A DNA stretch of 21,755 bases from NCBI GenBank assembly GCA_964579305.1, contig CAZOGY010000057.1, positions 1 to 21,755 on the forward strand. Reading direction: 5' to 3'. Made by a program: the position numbers and the translations under genes. Each line of letters opens with the position of its first letter. Positions within the stretch are counted from its first letter, which is position 1. Source of the stretch: JBCBWG01 sp964579305. GTDB taxonomy: Bacteria; Pseudomonadota; Alphaproteobacteria; Rhizobiales; Hyphomicrobiaceae. Under the pieces are notes generated by a model. The model saw only the letters and a program-made list of their open reading frames with translations. It was not told the origin of the DNA and did no database searches. Below, piece by piece: positions 8,830-17,068 of this stretch.

Positions 8830-9285
8830 ATGACAACCGCGCCAATCTTCGTCCTGAACGGCCCGAACCTGAACCTGCTCGGCACGCGCGAGCCCGAGAT
8901 TTATGGGCACACGTCGCTTGCCGACGTGGAGCAGATGTGTGTCGAACGCGCCGCCACACATCGACTGACGGTAACGTTCCGCCAGTCCAACCATGAGGGC
9001 GTTCTTGTCGATTGGATCCATGAGGCCATCAACGGCGCCTGCGGGATCATCATCAATCCTGCCGCATTCACGCACACCTCGGTCGCAATCCTCGACGCGC
9101 TCAAGAACGTGGCCGCCCCGGTGATAGAGCTGCACATCTCCAACCCCCACAAGCGCGAGACTTTCCGGCACACGTCGTATGTCACACCCGCCGCAACAGC
9201 CACGATTTGCGGCCTCGGTGTTGCCGGATACCCGATCGCGATTGATGCCATGGCCGGACTCATCAAACCGCAAACGGACCATTGA
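8830..9285 (+). CDS. aroQ: Type II 3-dehydroquinate dehydratase
   Basis: 151 residues, the usual length for type II dehydroquinases, which convert 3-dehydroquinate to 3-dehydroshikimate in the shikimate pathway (cytoplasmic dodecamers). The family signature NGPNLNLLGTREPEIYG is at 10-26, with R20 and the catalytic Y25. INPAAFTHTSVA (75-86) gives N76 and H82, and ELHISN (100-105) gives the general acid/base H102. The chain ends with the helix GYPIAIDAM typical of the family. ATG 8830 is chosen because the family motif follows directly after a few residues. A GAGG at 8814-8817 lies 12 nt upstream, which is somewhat far. An in-frame extension to 8716 has no family similarity. aroE follows after 81 nt, so the two probably form one transcription unit. 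Confidence 0.96.
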   Translation: MTTAPIFVLNGPNLNLLGTREPEIYGHTSLADVEQMCVERAATHRLTVTFRQSNHEGVLVDWIHEAINGACGIIINPAAFTHTSVAILDALKNVAAPVIELHISNPHKRETFRHTSYVTPAATATICGLGVAGYPIAIDAMAGLIKPQTDH

Positions 9286-9366
9286 GCGGCCAGCGCAGGT
9301 GACCGTGACCCCGACACGCACAGTGTTGCCCGCACGCCCTAGCAGAACAAGGACGCAGACGAAGTC

Positions 9367-10227
9367 ATGACCGGTGCAAAACGTGCCGCTTGCGTAATCG
9401 GCTTTCCAGCCAAGCATTCACGCTCGCCCAAGCTCCACAGCTATTGGATCGAGCGATATGGCCTCGCAGCCACTTATCGTGCCGAAGAGATCGCCCCTGA
9501 CGACTTTGCGGACTTCGTTACGCACCTCGCCGACCATGGTTATGTCGGCGCAAACGTGACGATGCCGCACAAGGACGCCGCGTTCGCGCTCTCGATGCCA
9601 GACGCGCGAGCCACAGCGGTCGGTGCTGCCAACACCCTTTGGCTCGACGACGGCATCTTGCGCGCAACCAATACCGATATCGAGGGCTTCATTGGAAGTC
9701 TCGATGCGGCCGCCCCCGGCTGGGGAGCACAAACGAGCAAAGCGGTTGTTCTAGGTGCAGGTGGTGCCGCGCGGGCCGTGATTTATGGCTTGCTGGAAAA
9801 AGGCATTGCTGAGGTCCACGTCGTCAATCGCACGCTCGCCAAGGCACAGGCACTTCAATCGCAGTTCGGCAAAGCCATCCACCCAACACCGTGGTCCGCG
9901 TTGCCAGAGGCGCTGTCGGACGCCCACTTGCTCGTCAACGCAACAGCCCTTGGCATGGACGGCGAACCGCCTCTCGAAATCGACATATCAGACCTCGCCG
10001 CGCACGCGGTCGTCGCCGACATCGTGTATGTGCCGCTTGTCACGCCATTGCTGCGGGAGGCCCGCGCGCGCGGCTTTGCCACCGCCAATGGCCTCGACAT
10101 GTTGTTGCATCAAGCGGTGCGCGGTTTCGAACTCTGGTTTGGCATTCGCCCGGAGGTCACACGCGAGCTATATGATCTTTTGGCAGCCGATATCACTGCC
10201 GCCGCAGCCAACGCTGAAACGATTTAG
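9367..10227 (+). CDS. aroE: Shikimate dehydrogenase (NADP+)
   Basis: 286 residues, normal for AroE, which reduces 3-dehydroshikimate to shikimate with NADPH. The shikimate-binding SRS is at 18-20. GANVTMPHKD (61-70) supplies the catalytic K69, and ATNTDIEGF (100-108) supplies the partner D104. The nucleotide-binding loop is GAGGAARA (130-137), followed by VVNRT (NRT marks the NADP phosphate-binding region). NATALGM and NGLDMLLHQAVRGFELW complete the family pattern. All key residues are present. It lies 81 nt after aroQ and 91 nt before an aldo/keto reductase on the same strand, consistent with cotranscription. Confidence 0.96.
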   Translation: MTGAKRAACVIGFPAKHSRSPKLHSYWIERYGLAATYRAEEIAPDDFADFVTHLADHGYVGANVTMPHKDAAFALSMPDARATAVGAANTLWLDDGILRATNTDIEGFIGSLDAAAPGWGAQTSKAVVLGAGGAARAVIYGLLEKGIAEVHVVNRTLAKAQALQSQFGKAIHPTPWSALPEALSDAHLLVNATALGMDGEPPLEIDISDLAAHAVVADIVYVPLVTPLLREARARGFATANGLDMLLHQAVRGFELWFGIRPEVTRELYDLLAADITAAAANAETI

Positions 10228-10318
10228 TTTCGTGTTGCTTTTGTCATTGACGTTTGCCTCCCGGTCGCGCCGGAGCGGCAGCGCAATCACAAATCAAGTT
10301 CATGGGAGCCGCCTTGAC

Positions 10319-11302
10319 ATGCTGACACGCCCCTTCGGCCAAACCGGCCTCAACGTCTCTGTTCTCACGTTCGGCTGTGGCGCGGTTGGCGGTCTCATGA
10401 CAAAGGGGGCGGCGGCTGACCAGGATCGAGCCGTCGCCTGGGCGCGCGACAACGGGATCAACCACTTTGATACCGCCGCGCTCTACGGCAACGGCGCTTC
10501 AGAGGAAAACTTAGGCCGGGCGCTCGGCACAAACCGCGACGGCATCATCGTCAGCACAAAGGTCCGTTTGGCCGCGAACGATCTGACCGATCCGGCAACG
10601 GCAATCCGCACATCGCTTGAGACAAGCTTGCGCCGGCTGCGCCAAGACCATGTCGACATTTTCCAGCTCCACAACACGATTGGCGCAGAAACGTGCGACG
10701 ATACCCTCAGCGCGGATTTCGTGCTGAGCGAAATCCTTCCCGCGTTCGAGACGTTGCGCGATGCAGGCAAGGCCCGCTTCATCGGGTTCACCGCGAACGG
10801 CGACACGGACGCCCTGCACGCGGTGACGACCTCAGGCCGGCTGCACGCAGCGCAGATCTTTTACAATCTCCTGGTGCCGTCAGCCGGCGAGGCCATGCCG
10901 CAGGGGTATCCCGCGCAGGACTATCGCAAGCTTCTCAATGTGGCGCATGACAACGGCGTCGGCGCGATCGGCGTGCGCGTTCTGGCCGGCGGGGCTTTGT
11001 CGGGCCGCACCGAGCGGCACCCGCTTGGCATGCCGATTGTCGCCCCGATCGGCTCCAACACCGATTATGAGACTGACGTCGCGCGCGGGTTGCAATTCAT
11101 GCCGTTGATTGAAGCAGGCTTTGTCGAAACGCTTCCCGAATTAGCGATCCGTTTTGCGGTTTCGAATATGCTGTTACCGACGACTGAAATTGGGATTGCA
11201 ACGCTTGAGGAATTACAAAAAGCGGCGCACGCAATCAACAAGGGCCCGCTGCCCAAAGACGCGCTCGATCAAATCCGCAATATCCAATCCGGATTGGCCT
11301 GA
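10319..11302 (+). CDS. Aldo/keto reductase family oxidoreductase
   Basis: 327 residues from ATG at 10319, with GGGAG (10304-10308) 10 nt upstream. The reading frame is open further upstream, but that part lies inside aroE and is a shadow. The TIM-barrel aldo/keto reductase pattern is clear: LTRPFGQTGLNVSVLTFG at the N-terminus, HFDTAALYGNG (49-59) with D51 and Y56, ISTKV with K81, and LRQDHVDIFQLHN with H118, together forming the complete catalytic tetrad. The C-terminal half has GVRVLAGGALSGR and the IGIATLEELQ phrase that usually contacts the cofactor. Substrate cannot be predicted. The family includes aldose dehydrogenases and general carbonyl reductases. It follows aroE and converges on the glycosyltransferase gene with only 7 nt between stops. 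Confidence 0.9.
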   Translation: MLTRPFGQTGLNVSVLTFGCGAVGGLMTKGAAADQDRAVAWARDNGINHFDTAALYGNGASEENLGRALGTNRDGIIVSTKVRLAANDLTDPATAIRTSLETSLRRLRQDHVDIFQLHNTIGAETCDDTLSADFVLSEILPAFETLRDAGKARFIGFTANGDTDALHAVTTSGRLHAAQIFYNLLVPSAGEAMPQGYPAQDYRKLLNVAHDNGVGAIGVRVLAGGALSGRTERHPLGMPIVAPIGSNTDYETDVARGLQFMPLIEAGFVETLPELAIRFAVSNMLLPTTEIGIATLEELQKAAHAINKGPLPKDALDQIRNIQSGLA

Positions 11303-11309
11303 CGATCTG

Positions 11310-12275
11310 CTACGCCGCTGCGATGTTGTCGCAAAACGGTTTCTCATCGCCCGCCGCCATATCCTGGAATGCCTTCAAGATCGAAGGATCGTCAACCCGC
11401 TGCCGTTCCCAGAACCGGTTCAGCGCAACGCGGGTGCGCGGCACAAGCCATTGTGAATATGCAAGATGCCCGAGCGCCGTTGCGAAACGCGACCCCGACC
11501 ACGCTGCAACCGCAAGTTCCAGCGCGCAATAGGCCCGCAAACGCGCCGCGCCTGCCTGGCTGAGCGACGGTTCTTGCTGACCTGCCTCGTAGGTCTCGCG
11601 CAGAAGCTTCACTGCTTCACGCACCACCTCGTATTTGGCTTCGCCCGACGGTGCGATCATTGCCCCAATTAGCGTCTCAGTCGTTTCAAGAACGCCGCCA
11701 TTCAGTCCAAACCGTAAAAACCAGTCGAGATCCTCCAAGCGCCGCAAACGGGTACTCATGGGCCCGTTCAATTCAAAAACGCGGCGATCGGCAAAAAACG
11801 TCGTGCCGGGGCAATGCCAGCAGCCCGAGGCAAACACGTCGGGTGAATGCGCGGGGATAGGAAACCGTGCTTCAACCGTCCCATTCGCCATATTGGCGAT
11901 AAAAAAGCCGCACGTGATGACGAGGCGTGCGGGATCTGCGCCATTGGCGACAAGCTCCGCATGGCGCTTGGATTGGCGAAGCAATTTGTCCGGCAACCAA
12001 ACATCGTCGGAATCGAGAAATGCGATGTGGTCACCAGCTGCGGATTTCACGCCGAAATTGCGAGCCGCCGCCGCACCGCCATTCGCCGCCATGCGCACGA
12101 CCCGCACCGCAAACGGCCCCGTCTCCGGCTCAACCGTGAACGGCGTCGGCGAGGCATCATCGACCACGACGATTTCAACATCGCCAGCCGGCAAACCAAT
12201 TTGGTTCTGTACGGAAACAATCGCCCGGCGCGTCTTTGCCGTGCGCTCGTAGGTCGGAATAATGACGCTGATCAT
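11310..12275 (-). CDS. Family 2 (GT-A) glycosyltransferase
   Basis: 321 residues. The N-terminus MISVIIPTYERTAKTRRAI, then EIVVVDDAS (34-42), NGGAAAARNFG (65-75) and IAFLDSDDVWLPDKL (84-98) are the standard GT2 nucleotide-sugar-binding pattern, with DSDD (88-91) as the metal-binding DxD region. There are no membrane segments, so it should act in the cytoplasm or at the inner face of the membrane, adding a sugar to a lipid, protein or glycan acceptor. Acceptor and sugar cannot be read from sequence. No clear Shine-Dalgarno precedes the ATG at 12275, but the conserved beginning fits this start. The gene stands alone, convergent with the aldo/keto reductase, with the initiator tRNA upstream on the same strand. 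Confidence 0.9.
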   Translation of the reverse strand: MISVIIPTYERTAKTRRAIVSVQNQIGLPAGDVEIVVVDDASPTPFTVEPETGPFAVRVVRMAANGGAAAARNFGVKSAAGDHIAFLDSDDVWLPDKLLRQSKRHAELVANGADPARLVITCGFFIANMANGTVEARFPIPAHSPDVFASGCWHCPGTTFFADRRVFELNGPMSTRLRRLEDLDWFLRFGLNGGVLETTETLIGAMIAPSGEAKYEVVREAVKLLRETYEAGQQEPSLSQAGAARLRAYCALELAVAAWSGSRFATALGHLAYSQWLVPRTRVALNRFWERQRVDDPSILKAFQDMAAGDEKPFCDNIAAA

Positions 12276-12483
12276 GGACGGTGAAGGGGGCCCGAGTGTG
12301 GTTTCAGCCTGGACCCAATCGCAACGTTAGCCCCACTGGTCAACCGGCAGGATCGCAGGCACCGCCGACACACGCGGCGCGCGGCACCGCAAAAGCCGTC
12401 ACAGGCCCGCAATACCGCAGCGTTGAGCCCAGCCACCAAGCGCGGCCAGTGTCCGCAAAGCCCTCGAACAGCCTGGGAGGAAT

Positions 12484-12560
<77 letters not shown>

Positions 12561-12677
12561 TCACCAATAGATCAGCGTGTCCGGCCCGATGCCGGCCTCG
12601 TGAGCCGAATTGGACTGCTGATTGATCGCACAGCGCACCGAACCGCGCCGCGCGAGACGGTGTCACTAGCACTTCAA

Positions 12678-12713
12678 GCAGGGTTTGTGAACAGCCCTGC
12701 GCGTTATTTTTTT
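12678..12713 (+). terminator. Orphan rho-independent terminator-like hairpin
   Basis: The plus strand has GCAGGG (12678-12683) and CCCTGC (12695-12700) as a 6-bp GC-rich stem with an 11-nt loop. It is followed by GCG and a T-rich run (12704-12713). The shape is that of an intrinsic terminator for plus-strand transcription, yet no plus-strand gene precedes it closely. An unrecognised small RNA could end here. Confidence 0.5.
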
Positions 12714-13001
12714 GCAATTTTGTGACAGAGCCAAATTAAGCCCGCTGAGCGAACCAAAACAAGGAAACCACAGCCCGCCGGAGACATCACGAGCCTCGTC
12801 CCATAGGGAAAAACCGCACACAGGCCAGCCGGACCGACCGCGCCAAAATGCAGTCAGTCGGCACGGGCAGGCACGTTTGTGGTTTGGCGCATTGGCGTTG
12901 AACCGCGCCTCAAGAGAGCACGAACGGTGCGATGAGCCCGCAGTTGCGCTGGCTAGCTGGCGTCGCCGACCCCGTCACGTCCGTTCAGACCGGATCGGGC
13001 C

Positions 13002-13030
13002 GATCGGGCCGCTCATTGCGCGGCCCGATC
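13002..13030 (-). terminator. Strong hairpin downstream of the LysM/solute-binding protein gene
   Basis: GATCGGGCCGC (13002-13012) and its perfect complement GCGGCCCGATC (13020-13030) form an 11-bp stem with a 7-nt loop, 26 nt past the stop of the minus-strand gene. A second copy of GATCGGGCC lies just beside it (12993-13001) and could pair alternatively. CGTCACG (12973-12979) and CGTGACG (13032-13038) can form an outer stem. There is no T-run on the minus strand, so it may protect the 3' end rather than terminate alone. Confidence 0.5.
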
Positions 13031-13056
13031 GCGTGACGTCATCACGATTGTAAAGC

Positions 13057-14505
13057 TCAGTTGGCCGAGCCACTGCCAGCAGCAGCATTGTTATCGCCAG
13101 CTGGTTCTTGCGCAGCGCCGCGGCCACCCGAGGTGGAACCAGTTGTGGTCTGACCGCTGCCGCCGGCTGTTCCCGCTGGCGGCGGGGGCGCAGCAGCCGC
13201 TGCGGCAGCAGGCCTTGCGGGCTCGTTGGCGCGCGTTGCAGGTGCGTTGGCGATATTCGGGCTTGGGCCAGCCTGCGTTTTCCAGAAACGTTGCAGGTGC
13301 CGTTCCACGATCCGCTCAAATTCACCCGACGATTTCAGGCGCCGCAGACCCGCGTTGACATAGTACAACATCGTCCGCGCGAAGGGGTGCGTCTTGGACA
13401 CGACCACGTGCAGCGTATCGAGCGCCAGAGGTTCGTCGACCGCCCGGACGCGGTCTTTCATGCCAAGCGACGCGGCGCTTGCCAGACCGACCATCTCAGT
13501 CATCACAACGCCGTTGACCGTGCCCTGTTCCAGCAGGCGGAAGCACTCGTCCACGGTCGCTGGGCGGATCAACGTCACGACATTGTCGCGAAGCAGGTTG
13601 CGACCGCCCGCGTCGAGCACCTGCATCGAATTACCGTTTGGCCGGCACAACGAGCGCCCTTGGAGCTGGCCGCGATCCAGGCTGTTGATCGGTGAGTCGC
13701 TGCTGACGAACACTTTGGTCAGGATTTCATAAAGCGGTTCGGAGAAGAAGAACCGTTGGCAGCGGAACTGCGATTCCTGATCGAGCGACAGCGCGTTGGC
13801 ACAATCCGGCTTCACCCACGGAAAACCAAGGTCGAACGCGCGGCTGATGAGCAATGGATTGAGGTGCGCCGACCAGTCGTTCACCCATGAGATGCCGTAT
13901 TGGAGCTTGCCTTTGGAGTCGTCCTTGATGATGTCGAGCGAGGACGAGATCACTTGGGTCAGCATCCCCCCGGCTTCCAGTTCGCGCCCGGTGTAAGGCG
14001 CATATCCGTCGGCGGTGAGAAACTCGATCCGGCGCAGCATCGAGGAGACGATCACGCGGCCGGAGCTCTGTGCGCTCGATGCCGTCGCACGCCCCGCACC
14101 AGCGGCACTTGGCGTTGCTGGACCTGGCGCGGCAGGCGGAGCGGCTGCGCGCGGGCGGCCGATGCACGGCAGCCGCAGGGCAGCGCCTGGCACGAGCAGG
14201 CTTGCGTTGTTACCCAGCCGATCCTGGTTGGCGTAGAAAATGACGGTCCACTTACCCGGATCGCCGTAGGTGCGCGCGGCGATCTCGCCAAGCGTTTCAC
14301 CTTCTTTGATCGTATACTCCTGACCGCATGTCTGCGCAGACGCCGCCGTCGCGCCGACCGCGAGGGCGCCAGCAGTAGCCGCCACCGCCAACCACACGCG
14401 CCGACGTTGGCGCCCAAAATGACGTACGCCCGTGGTCTGCCGCCCTTGCCCGCTCAAGCCGGCATCGTGCGACGTCCCAGGCACAAACAACTCCAAACCA
14501 ATCAT
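13057..14505 (-). CDS. LysM domain / solute-binding protein fusion (four-Cys SBP_bac_3-like module)
   Basis: 482 residues. ATG 14505 has a good GGGTGAGG Shine-Dalgarno 5 nt upstream. A long basic n-region precedes a signal sequence (RRRVWLAVAATAGALAVG), with cleavage near ASA/QT at 57-58. A LysM domain spans 64-113 (YTIKEGETLGEIAARTYG to LVPGAALRLP), flanked by C60 and C114, which could pair. An Ala/Pro linker (117-147) leads to a periplasmic binding-protein fold at about 155-410 (FLTADGYAPYTG, LQYGISW, TLHVVVSKTHPFA). It contains C235, C249, C287 and C321. The tail (413-482) is Ala/Pro/Gly-rich. LysM implies peptidoglycan binding, so this would be a wall-tethered receptor. No permease or ATPase is nearby. 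It is divergent from a gene whose C-terminal domain is a paralogue. Confidence 0.88.
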   Translation of the reverse strand: MIGLELFVPGTSHDAGLSGQGRQTTGVRHFGRQRRRVWLAVAATAGALAVGATAASAQTCGQEYTIKEGETLGEIAARTYGDPGKWTVIFYANQDRLGNNASLLVPGAALRLPCIGRPRAAAPPAAPGPATPSAAGAGRATASSAQSSGRVIVSSMLRRIEFLTADGYAPYTGRELEAGGMLTQVISSSLDIIKDDSKGKLQYGISWVNDWSAHLNPLLISRAFDLGFPWVKPDCANALSLDQESQFRCQRFFFSEPLYEILTKVFVSSDSPINSLDRGQLQGRSLCRPNGNSMQVLDAGGRNLLRDNVVTLIRPATVDECFRLLEQGTVNGVVMTEMVGLASAASLGMKDRVRAVDEPLALDTLHVVVSKTHPFARTMLYYVNAGLRRLKSSGEFERIVERHLQRFWKTQAGPSPNIANAPATRANEPARPAAAAAAAPPPPAGTAGGSGQTTTGSTSGGRGAAQEPAGDNNAAAGSGSAN

Positions 14506-14620
14506 TTCGCCTCACCCTTCCCAGCTTTCGCGCGGAACTTAGCCGCGCAACCCCACGCAAGCAACAATCGAACCAGCCGTCGCACCTCAATCGACCAATT
14601 TCGGCAAAAAGCCGTCGAAA

Positions 14621-14637
14621 GTCAGACCGTTTCTGAC
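14621..14637. repeat. Inverted repeat GTCAGA-5-TCTGAC
   Basis: Six-base perfect arms (14621-14626 and 14632-14637) separated by CCGTT, about 116 nt upstream of the LysM/solute-binding protein start. It could be an operator half-site pair. A 6-bp repeat can also arise by chance. Confidence 0.4.
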
Positions 14638-14844
14638 CGCAACCCAAAGTCGAACCGTACGGACCGGCCACAACGCGTTCGATGGCATGGGCTCGGCTTG
14701 TCCGCCCTCACCATAAGCGGATTGCAACACGTCGGCAAAACGACAAGCAAACATTTGTCCAGCCTGTGGTTTTGTTCTGACGCACGACGCTGAAACGACG
14801 CAACTCTTTCTCGTAATGGAAAACGCCAGTCCAAGGCCAAGAGT

Positions 14845-14864
14845 ATTGCACATTCCGGTGCAAT
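14845..14864. repeat. Inverted repeat ATTGCAC-6-GTGCAAT (candidate operator)
   Basis: Seven-base perfect arms (14845-14851 and 14858-14864) with a 6-nt spacer give a two-fold symmetric 20-bp site of the size bound by dimeric regulators. It lies about 100 nt upstream of the double solute-binding protein start. No regulator gene is in the window. Confidence 0.5.
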
Positions 14865-14967
14865 CCGGCACTCAAGTCCCCCAAGGCCGGGATTTGCTAA
14901 GGGCATCGGAATGGTTGTCAGAACGCCAACAGCGCCGCGTGAAAAACAGCACGCAGGACCGGCTCAA

Positions 14968-17010
14968 ATGAACGCCCCCACCTCGACGCCACGTCGAAAC
15001 CGCTTAGCGTTCACATGGCCGCAAGCCGTGCGGTTCGCTTTGGCGGCGCTCTTCGTAATTGGCTTACCGGCAAACGCCCACGCCCAGGATCCGCGCACAG
15101 CGGTCAATGCAGGCACCGTCACAGTTATGACCGACGCGCAGGGCAGCCCGGACAGCCGCGCCGCAAAGATGATTTCGCAGCTGAGCCGGCGTATCGGCGA
15201 TTTCGGCAGATTGCGGGTTTTGCCGATCGCTGGAAACGGTGGACTGTCAAATCTCCGCGATTTGCTTTATTTGCGCGGCCTGGATTTCGCCGTCGTCAAT
15301 AGCGACGTGTTGGCGACACCGGGACAGAGCCAAATAACGCGCGTGGCGCAACGCCGGCTGCGTTATGTGACAAAACTTCAGAGTCAGCGTGTTTTAATCT
15401 TCGCAGCCAATCGCCATGAACGGCTTTCTGATCTCCAAGATCAAACCGTTCATGTGCTCACATCGGATGCTTCTGCCGAGGCAACGGCAGACTTGCTATT
15501 GCGGCGGTTGAAACTGCGCACGCAATTATCGGCGATCCCTTTGGCCAAGGCGCGCATGCAGGCGGAAGCCGGCAGCCCCGGCGCGTTCATTCTGCTTGAG
15601 GACCAAGTGATTGGTGCCAAAGCGCTTATCGACGCGCTGCGCAAGCGATATCGCCTGTTGCCAATCCCAAGCGTGCCGGACGTGACCGCTGTTTACGAGC
15701 CAGCCACCGTATCGGCGAACGAGTTGCGCGCATTCCACGACGGCCAAGCCGTGCCAACCGTTTCGGTGGCAACGATCCTTGCGGTGTTCAACTGGCGCGG
15801 CGCGACGGAGCGCGTCGAAAACGTGCTCAATTTTATCGAGACCGCCTATCAGGCGATGGCACAGGCGCGCGCGGCACCGGGTGACCAGCTGTTCCAAAGC
15901 GTTGACGTGAACGGTCGCGTGCCCGGCTGGCGCAGATACGAGCCCGCTTCGCCTGAACGGATCAGCGATGCATCCGTGCGCGCAGCGCTGGACGGCACCA
16001 GAGCTCAGCCGCTGCCAAGCTTCGCTGCGGCCGACCAGCAACCACCCCAAACTGTGCCGCACAAAAATCTGGCCAGTGGAAAACCCGATCTCATCGTTCC
16101 CCCCAAACCGACCCTGGTTGATCCGTCGAATGCCCAGGGCGGACCTGGCACCACGCAGACGACAACGACAGCAAAGACCGCAGCTGCGGCTGCGTTCCAG
16201 ACGGGAGGGCCCACATCAGCGCGCACACCAACCAAAGCGCGTACACAACCGCTGAAGATGCTTGCGTTGCAACAGCCCTTGCTTGCAAGCAAACGTGACG
16301 ACAAAGGCGGGCTTGCTCTGGAAATCCTCGGTCTGGCACTGGGCAATCAGGCCGTCACAGATCAATCGGCCGCCGGCGCCCTTGCACCGACCTTTATGGG
16401 CCTTGAACCGCGTGCTCTGATCTCCGCAATCGAGGCGGGTACGTTTGATCTGATCGGCCCGATTGAGCACGTCGACTGCGGGCAGACCCAAGGTCAGAGC
16501 CATCTGTCTGCCTTCATTTGCGATCGGGCTCGCCTCAGTGTGCCGCTCTTGCAGGTCGTAATCGGACTGTTCGCGCCGGCGGGCCGCAACATGTCGCTTG
16601 CAGAGCCCGATAGCTTGCGGGGTGCCCGCCTTTGCGTTCCCGAAACGCGTGACACAACCGACCTGGACAGCCGCTTATCATCGCTCGGGCAGAGCGTGAC
16701 CGTCACGCTGATCCGCGCACCCAACCTGCTGGCGTGTTTCGGGCAGGTCCAAGCCGGCAACGCCGATGCCGTCGTCGCGAATGAGTTAGCCGGTCGCCAA
16801 CTGCTGCGCCAGCTTGGCTTGAACGGACTGTTTCAGATGGCCGAGCAGCCAGTCGCAACCCGCACGCTGCACGTCGCGGTTCTGAAAGATCACCCGCGCG
16901 CAACGCAGCTTGTGGGAACGATCGATCAGGCAATCAAAGCCTTCCGCGCCGATGCGGCCTACGGCGAGATCATGCGCAAGCGGCTTATGAGCCTTTGGAC
17001 CGCGCAGTAA
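14968..17010 (+). CDS. Tandem solute-binding protein: TAXI-like module plus four-Cys SBP_bac_3-like module
   Basis: 680 residues from ATG 14968, with AGGA (14955-14958) 9 nt upstream. A start at 14911 is possible but lengthens the n-region. The signal peptide ends at AHA/QD (37-40). Module 1 (about 45-310) resembles TRAP-TAXI receptors (GTVTVMTDAQGSPDSRAAK, GLDFAVVNSDVL, VYEPATVSANELRAFHDG, VPTVSVATILAVFNW). Residues 340-440 are a Pro/Gln/Thr/Ala-rich linker. Module 2 (about 445-680) resembles SBP_bac_3. It matches the LysM protein in order: DC, IC, LCVP, LACF and TLHVAVLKDHP, with C504, C518, C556 and C590 at identical spacing. No transport partner is in the window. It is likely a periplasmic receptor. 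Two different binding-protein types in one chain is unusual. Confidence 0.86.
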   Translation: MNAPTSTPRRNRLAFTWPQAVRFALAALFVIGLPANAHAQDPRTAVNAGTVTVMTDAQGSPDSRAAKMISQLSRRIGDFGRLRVLPIAGNGGLSNLRDLLYLRGLDFAVVNSDVLATPGQSQITRVAQRRLRYVTKLQSQRVLIFAANRHERLSDLQDQTVHVLTSDASAEATADLLLRRLKLRTQLSAIPLAKARMQAEAGSPGAFILLEDQVIGAKALIDALRKRYRLLPIPSVPDVTAVYEPATVSANELRAFHDGQAVPTVSVATILAVFNWRGATERVENVLNFIETAYQAMAQARAAPGDQLFQSVDVNGRVPGWRRYEPASPERISDASVRAALDGTRAQPLPSFAAADQQPPQTVPHKNLASGKPDLIVPPKPTLVDPSNAQGGPGTTQTTTTAKTAAAAAFQTGGPTSARTPTKARTQPLKMLALQQPLLASKRDDKGGLALEILGLALGNQAVTDQSAAGALAPTFMGLEPRALISAIEAGTFDLIGPIEHVDCGQTQGQSHLSAFICDRARLSVPLLQVVIGLFAPAGRNMSLAEPDSLRGARLCVPETRDTTDLDSRLSSLGQSVTVTLIRAPNLLACFGQVQAGNADAVVANELAGRQLLRQLGLNGLFQMAEQPVATRTLHVAVLKDHPRATQLVGTIDQAIKAFRADAAYGEIMRKRLMSLWTAQ

Positions 17011-17068
17011 AGCGACGAACAGCAAGCGCATCACGATGTGGAGGCGCAATTGGCACGGTTGCACGGGA

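Larger units (their letters stand above)
12561..13056. other. Gene-poor region upstream of the initiator tRNA
   Basis: No convincing protein gene is seen in these 496 nt. The plus-strand frame at 12712-13053 has an Arg/Ser/Pro-rich composition and no recognisable motif. The stretch contains a plus-strand terminator-like hairpin (12678-12713) and a strong hairpin near the LysM gene's 3' end (13002-13030). The tRNA promoter must lie in the first part, but I could not identify a good -35/-10 pair. Confidence 0.5.
14506..14967. other. Divergent regulatory region between the two solute-binding protein genes
   Basis: This 462-nt non-coding region separates two divergent paralogue-containing genes. 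It contains GTCAGA/TCTGAC arms (14621-14637) and a perfect 7-bp inverted repeat (14845-14864). No confident sigma-70 promoter was picked. Short minus-strand frames here have no recognisable protein motif. Confidence 0.5.

Noticed and set aside
8522..8959. 145-residue minus-strand frame between the exporter operon and aroQ
   Set aside because: Arg/Ala/Cys-rich composition, overlaps aroQ antisense, no motif.
8740..9417. 225-residue minus-strand open frame
   Set aside because: It is antisense to aroQ, which has all catalytic residues. This frame has no recognisable motif.
9785..10318. Upstream in-frame extension of the aldo/keto reductase
   Set aside because: It lies within aroE in another frame and has no family similarity. 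The conserved N-terminus and a Shine-Dalgarno support the start at 10319.
12712..13053. 113-residue plus-strand frame in the gene-poor region
   Set aside because: Arg/Ser/Pro-rich with no motif and no Shine-Dalgarno. It spans the strong hairpin at 13002-13030.
13900..14793. 297-residue plus-strand frame
   Set aside because: It is antisense to the LysM/SBP gene and runs into non-coding sequence. Composition is that of a shadow frame.
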